A stretch of 64,000 nt of DNA. Origin: Capronia americana (lineage: Eukaryota; Ascomycota; Eurotiomycetes; Chaetothyriales; Herpotrichiellaceae). The notes beneath the pieces were generated by a model, which saw only the letters and a list, made by a program, of their open reading frames with translations, ran no database searches and had not been told where the DNA came from. Below, in pieces: positions 56,301 through 64,000 of this stretch. The stretch lies in assembly GCA_016110215.1 (NCBI GenBank), contig JADWQD010000014.1:310001-374000 (forward strand), given 5' to 3'. Made by a program: the position numbers and the translations under genes. Every line of letters begins with the position of its first letter. The stretch's first letter is position 1.

Positions 56301-59300
56301 AAAGTCCCAGAAGGCGCTGATGAGTCCTTCCAGCTGCAGATCATAGACCGTTGCAATAAGTGCCCAACCGCCTGTGGCATTACAGATTGTCAGTTAGCTT
56401 TGTCCTCGCTTCGCATGCTGTCGCGATCCACCCACCTTGGTCATAGTAGCCGGAAAAGTTGATCGTGCTTATGTCGCCGGTGAGGATAGCAGCCAACTCG
56501 AACCCGATAGTCTTGACTGGGGAGAGGTAGTCGAAGTTCGTTCCCAGCTCGATAGTCGATAGCTATCGCCCTGTTAGCCTGCGTCAAGGATATAGTTATT
56601 GGCTTCTGACTCACGGTCAAGCCTTCAATGCCAAAAGCATCCTGCCAATCATCATCACGCAAGGTCAAGTTCAGATTGACAATAGACTCGTCTATGGACA
56701 TCGTGAAATCCATGTCCAACGGAACAATGGAGCCGGGGACAGTGACGAGAGAACTTCCGAAGAAGCCAAACGACATTACTTTTTTCTCGGCAAACGGGGA
56801 CGGAATGATGACCGTGTTGAAGTTGATCGTAACGCCGAGGGTGGTGAACTTGACCAAGCCCGCAAAGTCGACGGAGATTCCTTCCAATGAGCCGCTGATG
56901 ACAAAGTCTGTCGGCATCTGCAACGTCGTCCAGTTGCGGCTCATGCCGATGAAGAATTCGACGTGAAGCTTCGGGTCCGCCTGGTTGAAGACCGACTTCA
57001 TGATGTCCGCAACTGGCTGAAGGGCGCCTTCGAAGACAATGTCGCCCTCGAGCCAGGTACCGGGGGCCTTGCTGTCGAGGGCAACACCGTCATCGTATCG
57101 GAGCTGGACATCTTGAAATCGCAGCGCCCCAAAATCTCCCTCTGTGATGTCCGAGAACAGTGTCGCCAATGGCAACTGGTCCGAAATCGTCACAATCTCA
57201 TGGACGCCGCCGTCCGACGCGGTGCCCTGGAAGCTGTACAGTTTGGCTGGCAGTATACCGAAGAGTTGAATGTCACCGGTGAGAACGTAGCCTGGTGGTG
57301 TTGCCTGCGCTGGGTTCTCTTGCAGGACGCGATTGTCGAATCGGGCACCCCCGGGCACGCCGTGGGCTGTCAGCAAAGGCGCGGTGGATGAATCAGGAGG
57401 GATGACCGCCAGGTTGCGGATAGCGTAGGGCGTAGGAATCCTGGTGATACTGACACCTGGCTGGCTGGAGCCCACCGATGCGGCAGAGATCTGGGCAAGG
57501 TGCCCCTCGTTGTCGACTGTCGCGAAGGCGACGTTGCGGACTTCCACACCACCGACACGTACGGTCTCGTTGCGCAGGGCGCTCTCCCACAGGCTTGCGT
57601 GTGCCATGTTCCGTGGCGCTGTGGAGGCCACAAGGCTCTGTCCTGCACTGTGCTCTACTGTGACAGGAGGTTCGTCGCTCGATTCCAAAAGCGCCGTGAT
57701 CAGGGCATTTGTGTTGAAGACATCCGGTTCTCGCGTGTGCCGAGCAGCATCGGCGTCGACGGCATGTACAAGTGGACGCAAAGGCACGGGTCTAGAAATG
57801 AAGGACGTTCCGGCATCTGTCTTGTGGATAGCGCCGCTCTTCGGTTTGGCCGTCACTTTTCCGACGGCAGCCCTTTCCAAGTAGCTCAGGATGGCGCCGT
57901 CGACCTCTCGCTGCGCCCTGAGGAAGAACAGCCGTTGAAACGGGTAGAACTGTGCGATGAGTTTTCTGTCGCTGCCGAGTATATGCGAGCGCGGCGCCTC
58001 GGTGTTGTTCTGCCCTAGCTGCTTGAAATGGGTTTGTAGGTGGTAATCAAATGCGTACCACAGCCATAAATTTTGCTTTGCCACTGCTGGGGATGCCAAA
58101 GGCAACGGACGCCGCAGATCTGGTGTCGTAGGATCCCAGATGCTGTATTTACGCAACTCAGTTGGACTGAGAGCTTTGATCTGCAGAGTGCCCTTGATTG
58201 ACCTCCTCTGGTGGGACGGATTGAGGCCTGCTTGCAAGGAATTGACGTTGATTTTGGCCTCGGTTTTGAACAGATTTTGCCAAGCCGTTTCTGTCCTGTA
58301 GGATGATGAGGTGAGACCAGGACGCATCGAACGAATCGGCTTCCACAACTCACCTGACCATGACACTGTTCGTCTCTGAGCTGCCGAATACCAGGTTCTT
58401 GGGCACTTGACTGGAATTCCAGTTGTTGCTTTCGTAGTCGGTTAAGCCTCCCCACGCGAATCCCGATTTATGTAGCCACTAGAGCCCTCCAGTCAATGTC
58501 TGTCTTCTTCAACCGGGGGAGTCTGCGCTCGTCGGGTCCTTACTTCAGCGGGCCAGAAGCCGCCAGGGCCCCATGAGATGTTGGGATTCGATTTCGTGTC
58601 AACCCATTTCGCAATCTTGGTGTTTGGGCTACTCCAGCGAAACACTTGTGCGACCTGAGAGGCATTAGCAGCGGTTGGAGACGGAACTCTTGTTCGGTCA
58701 CAACCATACCTTAGACGCGCCCTTGTTGCCCATGACACTATTCTGCCCGGGCATCCGCTTTTTGCCCGACTATAGAACTTGGTCAGTCTTTCCCGTCCCG
58801 GCCATGTCCAGGACCAACAAGCCACTCACCGCTTGTGACTGCTTGAGGTTGTTAAGATTGACGGAGAGGCTTGTATCATCGGGACTTGCCGCTCGCTGGA
58901 TATTTGCGTCTACCCTCTGGCGCTTTGACGTCTGCTTGTTGGGGGTGAGGGTCTTGAAGAAATCAACCAACTGCTGGACGCCCAGATCATTGGTCTTCTC
59001 CCGCTCCGCAAACTGGGCTACATAGTGAGCGAGCTGGTTCCTGTTGACCCAAGTCTCATAGATCATCAAAGGGTCGGCATCGAGCTATATCAGATTGTGA
59101 GCTCACTGTGTGCATTCATTCGAAAGGATAGTCAGCCCTTACAAATACCCATCCTGCACCCGGTCTCTGCGGCACCACTTCGACATTCTGCTTCGGGTTC
59201 GTTGCTTTGATAGTGTCTGCCACGAGTTGCTTGAAGACATCATCCGTGATGCCCACCGCTTTCAGTCCGAAGCGAGCAAATAGCTTGATATCCAGTTCGG

Positions 59301-59850
59301 GATCGACATAGCGGGTGGGTTTGTAATTCGATTCGGCCTTCACTCCGTTGACAAAGAATTTGTCCCATCCTAGATCAAGGATCGAGCGAGCTTTCGATCG
59401 GGTCACCGGATTCCCCGAGATCGCCAATCCTGGACTACCGTCCCAGCTGCGGTATGCCAAACCTTCTGATGCATATGGATAGCTTTTCTTTTCGACCAGA
59501 GGACGGCACGTGGCAGAGATGTAAAGGACATGAATGGTAGCAGATCCCCTGACTGTTTTGGCGTTGTCGTTGAGATATTTCCTGGTTGCTTGGTCTTCGA
59601 TAAAGGCGTCTCCTAGTTGCTTTTGCGTCAGACGGACATATTTGTCGTCTCGATTCACATATTGTCTGAACTTTGGGTCCACCCGAGACAAGCTGGTATC
59701 GTTGAAGGACGGGTTGAGCTTCCATAAGAAAGCCCCGCCGGCGTCCTCAAACTGTTCCCAGACGACGTCGTCCTCGCCCTCGCTGTCTTCTTCGAGATCA
59801 TCAGGAGGGTCTACATCCATGGGCTCGTCGGGAGACTGTGAACCGCTCAT
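53349..59850 (-). CDS. Giant unrecognised protein: beta-rich modules plus alanine-rich coiled coil
   Basis: Eight exons: 59850-59143, 59084-58830, 58769-58710, 58654-58544, 58478-58354, 58295-56615, 56562-56436 and 56371-53349. They splice in frame to about 2,029 residues. No signal peptide. Residues 1-40 are acidic. About 45-420 form an alpha/beta region with a conserved-looking PKNLVFGSSETNSVMVR near 405. About 420-980 and 1023-1570 are dominated by beta-strand patterns (xGxIxFxG, e.g. TGDIQLFG, LEGDIVFEG, LTGDISVNG, IKGNAEFKG), suggesting repeated amphipathic beta modules. About 1575-1945 are an Ala/Gln-rich helical coil (QAKLDQVEASFQAAVSTAQA and on). A beta-type C-terminal piece of 83 residues closes it. 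I do not recognise the family. A large surface, lipid-interacting or pore/tape-like assembly would fit the composition, but function is unknown. Confidence 0.82.
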
Positions 59851-61355
59851 AATGCTTTGATGTTGCGGATGCCCTCGGTGACAGGAGAAATGCAAGAGAA
59901 TTGATCGTCGGAACTGGAGGAAACGGAAGAGAGACTCTTAAGGCTAGGGAAGGTTTGCAGGAAGAGCTAGGAGGAAGGATGAATGAAAACCGGCATTCCC
60001 TCGAAGTCTCAACTTGAGGGTCAAAAGCACCGATTAAGAAGCAAGCCAATGAAACTCGCTTGGCTTCACAAACAAGCGACCGAAGCAGCGCACAGGATAG
60101 GAGTGTTGTCTTTGGCTTACCATATAGTCATCTGGAGCCATGTCAACAATGCTCGATTACAGGTATGAGCACCAATCACCTGGACGTTCAGCACTGGGCT
60201 GAATCCAGCGGATTCCTGGTCATACATTCGTGTTATGTTCTGCATATAATTGTCGACAGTATTCCAAGGCTGTGCTCCATCAGCATCTCTTCAGGGGTGC
60301 ATCCGTCAGATCGTGGTCCACATGATCGGACGTTGGGGTCCAGGGCGCCCTCGAATCCAGTGTGGGCAATAAATGCTCGGACTCCAGAGCACCTTTCAGT
60401 ATGGCGTGTATCAGCATTGTTACTAAAGCATCCGGTCTGACTGCAGTGCCTGTGCAACCAGTGACAGAAGTTGTACACGTTGACTAGGCGCCGATGCGAC
60501 ATCGACACCAAAGGCTGCCTTGTGACGGATGCAGCCCCGTGTAAGCTGCAATCTCAGGCATCTAGGGAGTGAATAAGACTGGAAAGAATAAAGCGCCATC
60601 ATGCTCGATGAGGCAAGTCAGATCAGCAGCTGTAAACTACCTATTCAGAGTATTCCATACGAACAGTGAACGTGTCAGCAAAAGGACAGTTGACCGTGAG
60701 GTGACAGTGAAACGCACAACGGTGGGGTGACGCAGACGCCAAGGCGCTAGCTAAATAAGCCTCAACGCACATTCCTCAAGCGCTGCTGCGTCCTGCATCA
60801 CGGCGCTGCACAGGGATGCTTGACTCCTTCGACGTCTCTCGGCGTCCGTTGGAGGCGGTCTAGAACTCGGCATACACTGAGGCAGCGTGGCACGCCTCGT
60901 CAGGTCGTTTCACAATCTGGTTTTTTCCGTCGGATTTGGTCAATGGTCTGCGCCTCGTTCTGGGTAGGATAGCATCTATCCCTGCCGCCACGCTCCTGTC
61001 CCATACCGTTACGCGCGATCGCTCGTACGAGCTCCCAGAAGGAATGTCGAGATTATAACAGGAGCCCGTTTCGCTACCTGATTCTATGTCCTGCGGGCTA
61101 AGTAAGCGCGTAACACTTTACACAGTTTGGGCTGGGTCCAGTCGTTTCAGCAGGATGGCATCCTTTGCACGGGCAGACGTGATGGTGGGATTTGGCAATG
61201 AATGCTCAGTATGGTGCAAATGCCACGAAATAGCCAATGTCTATTGCATGCGGAGTACAACCTCATCGAATGATATCCCGGATCACCACTAGCACACCTC
61301 CCGCTCTTATCCCCCTTTTCTCGTCCCTCTTTCTGGCCCTGAACAAAAGGCTTCT
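59851..61355. other. Upstream region of the giant gene
   Basis: 1.5 kb between the start of the giant gene and the stop of the LysM gene, both on the minus strand. It contains the promoter of the giant gene. The short frames present (largest 126 codons) have no recognisable domains. Confidence 0.4.
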
Positions 61356-62303
61356 TCACATCCCATCCCAGACATGCCCCATCAAACGGTTTGCTGCATC
61401 ACGAACATAATGTGGCGTTGCGCCCTGAGCGTCATTCATATCCGCCTGGTTGACGCTCCCGGAATTATACTCGCGGAACGCCGCGTACCAGTTGCCCTGA
61501 TGTTGAAACGTCTGCTTCAAGCCATCCCCGTCTCTGGTTCCCTCCGTGCCGTCTCGGACCATTTGCAGGATCGAGCCCGCAGGATCGCCAGGGTTGAATT
61601 CAGCCCCGTTGTGCGATTGCATGATGCCGGGGTTTCGCACCCCGTTATTCGTAGTGCCGACGCGAACGTTGCCGCCGGATTCTTGCATGATTATGCACAA
61701 GATGACGCGGACGTCAACGCCGGACTCGCGAGCGACTTGCTCGATGGATTTCTTGATGAGGGCGATCTCGCTGTCGGAGTCGTTGAACTTCATAAGCCGG
61801 ACGTTCTGGCTCCAGAGAGTAGAGTAGCTTGCCCATTGTGAGGGATCTGGGAAATTCGACGCTGGTCCGCTGTAGTTGACATAGCCGCCGCCGCCGTGGC
61901 TGCCGCCGGTCCCGCCTGGGAGATCACCTCCGCCGGGTTGTCCACCCCCCGGGGCCGCTGGGGCCTTGATGGTCTCTCCGATAGTGAGATTGTTTGAAAT
62001 GCCTGGGTTTGCCGATTGCAAGGCCTGGACAGACACGCCGAGCACGCGTGCCACATCATTCAGGTTGAAGACCAGCTCGGTGCTCTTTGTGGGGAGGTTG
62101 ATGGCCTGTCCGACTTCGAGCTCTTCGGGCTTGACGCCGGGATTGGCCGCAAGGAGGGCATTAAGGTCGAGACCCAGACGGTCGGCGACCGCGCTAAAGG
62201 TATCACCGCTTTGAATTGTGTAGGAGCCGATCAAGGTTCCGGCAATTTTGTAGGTGGTTTGGCTATCGCCGAGAAGACTGGTTTGAGCTGGAATTGAGCC
62301 CAT
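61356..62303 (-). CDS. Double LysM protein with lytic-transglycosylase-like domain
   Basis: LysM modules bind chitin or peptidoglycan; SLT-type domains cleave the glycan backbone of peptidoglycan. Single exon, 315 residues. LysM1 is at 28-71 ([20 protein letters not shown] to VGQAINLP) and LysM2 at about 77-114, followed by a Gly-rich linker (115-142). The catalytic domain is about 175-315 and has the family hallmarks: Glu208 in IIMQESGGN, the GIMQ motif at 226-229 and the FREYNSGS motif at 276-283. No classical signal peptide follows Met1 at 62303. An in-frame ATG at 62426 would add a mildly hydrophobic leader ([13 protein letters not shown]), so the true start and secretion are open. Proteins combining LysM with a lysozyme-like fold are known in fungi, and bacterial cell walls would be the expected substrate. 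Confidence 0.87.
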   Translation of the reverse strand: MGSIPAQTSLLGDSQTTYKIAGTLIGSYTIQSGDTFSAVADRLGLDLNALLAANPGVKPEELEVGQAINLPTKSTELVFNLNDVARVLGVSVQALQSANPGISNNLTIGETIKAPAAPGGGQPGGGDLPGGTGGSHGGGGYVNYSGPASNFPDPSQWASYSTLWSQNVRLMKFNDSDSEIALIKKSIEQVARESGVDVRVILCIIMQESGGNVRVGTTNNGVRNPGIMQSHNGAEFNPGDPAGSILQMVRDGTEGTRDGDGLKQTFQHQGNWYAAFREYNSGSVNQADMNDAQGATPHYVRDAANRLMGHVWDGM

Positions 62304-63716
62304 TTTGCTGTTATGGTGGTTGTAGGAGCCGAAAGGCGGAAAGTCAGAGGTGTATGGATGGATGGCTGTCAGAGCAAAAGGACAGATGAATAGCGGCAGA
62401 GGAGCAGATGTATATACAGAATGCACACCGGTCAGGGTAGATTCGAGGCGACTTGTACTCCAACACTTGGCCTCTTCATGGTGATATCAACGGGCGCAGC
62501 TTCCGAACAGGCGTCCCCTATGAGGCAAATCCTCCACACCACAACTAACTGTAGTCCTTTTGCTTTTGCTACCACCGGAGTGGCTGCGGCGGAAAGCACG
62601 TCTCAGCTGATTGGGAACTCTCGCCGTGAGACCAACTTATGCCTCAGGGCAGGATCCGCACTGCACTGGACGGTCTGGATTCAGCTCCTCCGACCTAGGC
62701 AAGCATCAGAAGCAAACTCTTACCGTTACGGTGAAGAGGTTTGGAAAACTCCATATCGACAGTGTCATGCTCTCATGGGTTTGTACGAGTCTGTTTGAGC
62801 TCCGAACACGAGATCTAGACCATAGGTCCTTGCCTAAGCCCAGCAATCCACAATCGATATCCCCTGTTTCGATCCGCGGTGAATATAGCATCTTGACCCA
62901 GCAAGTCCTTACTAAGCCGGTAGGAGCAGGAGAAAGAAGGATCCATCAAGAGTCGGACCTGGCTGAGAGGTCGCAAGTCAGGACGGTCCTGGGGTTGCCG
63001 AGTTTCATCCTACGGTGTGATAGAAAGATGGCTCCAAGTGGAAGGAGTTTGCCGTAACCGTGACCGGTAAGGCTGACTGCATTGTCACCGTGCATCTGAC
63101 CTGTAGCGGCAAGCTGCATCGACGTCAAAAAGGTAACCACAACTTGCCAGCATTCCCCTTCGATCAGGAGGTCAAGGACGTGGCCAGTAAGCGGTGGACA
63201 TGATTACTATGGCATTGAGCACAAAAATGAAAGAAAATGAATTGTCAGTGAGGCTCCGCTCGAAATGTTTGTAATGAGCGAAGGCGGGCTCAACTAGGTT
63301 AGGGCGCCTGGTCTTGGCAAGGTCCTAGCCGAAGCTAGCAGGCCAATAGAAAGCTAGATGGTTGCTAAGGGATCTTCCCCCTTATCCTCAATTTACTTGC
63401 AGAAGAGGCGCGCTTGAATCTGACAATCCTGCGCGGGACGTAGGACATGATCTGTGTTACACTGAAAAGTCCTTCTGGCTGACACTGGTGCAACTCGGTT
63501 GCCTATGGCGAGCTTACGCCCAGCCTTGCGCGAGCGTCGTGGTCCTACAGCTGAAGTGTGGGCTGAGCCTGCCTCTGCGCAACACGGTGAGGTCACAATA
63601 CTACCACTGCTGAGGCTCGGAGTCTGTGGTATCTGTTTGGTTGATGATCAGATCGAGATTGCTTTATAGAGACCGCGGTCTGCTTGACACGTTGGAGGAG
63701 ATTGAGTTGAATAATC
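62304..63716. other. Divergent intergenic region
   Basis: 1.4 kb between the LysM gene (-) and the GH55-like gene (+), with both promoters. No gene recognised. The short frames are chance. Confidence 0.4.
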
Positions 63717-64000
63717 ATGGCATCTTCGAGCGTTGCTACGGTCCATTTGCTTTCAGCTGTGCTGTTTTGGCTCATCTCATTAGCGGGAGCGGAGGACTCT
63801 GCAGGCAGACTTCCTCACATCTCCAGGCCTGACTACAGGTATGGCCCGAACTCACAGGTCCCGCTTGGGGCACCGAACGGCCTCGTAACCGGAGATACGA
63901 ACTCGTCCACGAATTACTGGCTCGGAGACATCGATCATACTCAAAGCAAGTCGATCTACGATTCTTCGTACGTGGTGTATCGCAATGTCAAGGACTTTGG
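63717..64000 (+). CDS. Start of a secreted GH55 / pectate-lyase-3-like enzyme (truncated by the window)
   Basis: The frame is open from ATG 63717 to the window end (94 codons and two bases). Residues 1-25 are a signal peptide (hydrophobic VHLLSAVLFWLISLAGA). The mature start continues with NYWLGDIDH and ends SSYVVYRNVKDFG. The last words are the entry to the pectate-lyase-3 beta-helix fold, where relatives continue with an AKGDG motif. In fungi this arrangement (a YW motif, then the YRNVKDFG segment) belongs mostly to GH55 exo-beta-1,3-glucanases, so a glucan-degrading extracellular enzyme is the best guess. The catalytic part lies outside the window. Confidence 0.75.
   Translation, partial: MASSSVATVHLLSAVLFWLISLAGAEDSAGRLPHISRPDYRYGPNSQVPLGAPNGLVTGDTNSSTNYWLGDIDHTQSKSIYDSSYVVYRNVKDF

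Noticed and set aside
1..64000. tRNA, 5S rRNA and other RNA genes
   Set aside because: I checked sequences resembling the T-loop GTTCRANNC; none was flanked by an acceptor stem or anticodon arm that folds. No 5S-like block was seen.

Overview
The window is nuclear DNA of a filamentous ascomycete (Pezizomycotina). The gene content supports this: an ApsA/Num1 cortical anchor, an UncA-type kinesin-3, a RasB-type GTPase, a PSP1-domain protein, a GRF zinc-finger protein and a LysM protein. Introns are short (mostly 48-160 nt) with GTRNGT-like donors and YAG acceptors, and intergenic spaces run 0.3-4.6 kb. I cannot fix the class from sequence alone. No tRNA, rRNA, CRISPR array or intact transposon was seen.

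Layout. 1-606: 3' end of an unidentified nuclear-looking protein (+). 1485-2313: NEDD8/Rub1 in four tiny exons (-). 3107-7129: ApsA/Num1-like cortical protein (-). 10016-10825: type II haloacid dehalogenase (+). 11281-12809: glutathionyl-hydroquinone reductase-type GST (-). 17323-18099: RasB-type GTPase (+). 22704-23784: GRF zinc-finger protein (-). 24444-29405: kinesin-3 (+). 29807-31016: multi-pass membrane protein (-). 32313-33376: aquaporin (+). 34597-37664: RasGEF with an N-terminal degenerate G domain (-). 40217-41896: disordered protein (+). 41911-42469: HIT zinc finger, Hit1/ZNHIT3-like (-). 42770-43720: mitochondrial NFU1-type Fe-S scaffold (+). 46811-49450: PSP1-domain protein (+). 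50163-51159: unidentified protein (+). 51517-52461: ribosomal protein eL15 (+). 53349-59850: a very large, unrecognised eight-exon gene of about 2,029 residues (-). 61356-62303: two LysM domains plus a lytic-transglycosylase-like domain (-). 63717-end: start of a secreted GH55/pectate-lyase-3-like protein (+).

Most of the window is housekeeping: neddylation, nuclear migration and cortical anchoring, vesicle transport, Ras signalling, Fe-S assembly, snoRNP assembly and translation. The right end, from about 53 kb on, is different in character. The giant beta-rich and alanine-coiled-coil protein, the peptidoglycan-directed LysM/transglycosylase protein and the secreted glucan/pectin-type enzyme lie next to each other, and none of them looks like core metabolism. 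That stretch is the best candidate for an undescribed system. Several genes here (NEDD8, the GRF protein, the HIT protein, eL15, the giant gene) only become visible once introns are removed. I assembled the exon joins by eye from donor and acceptor sites and checked that each keeps frame.
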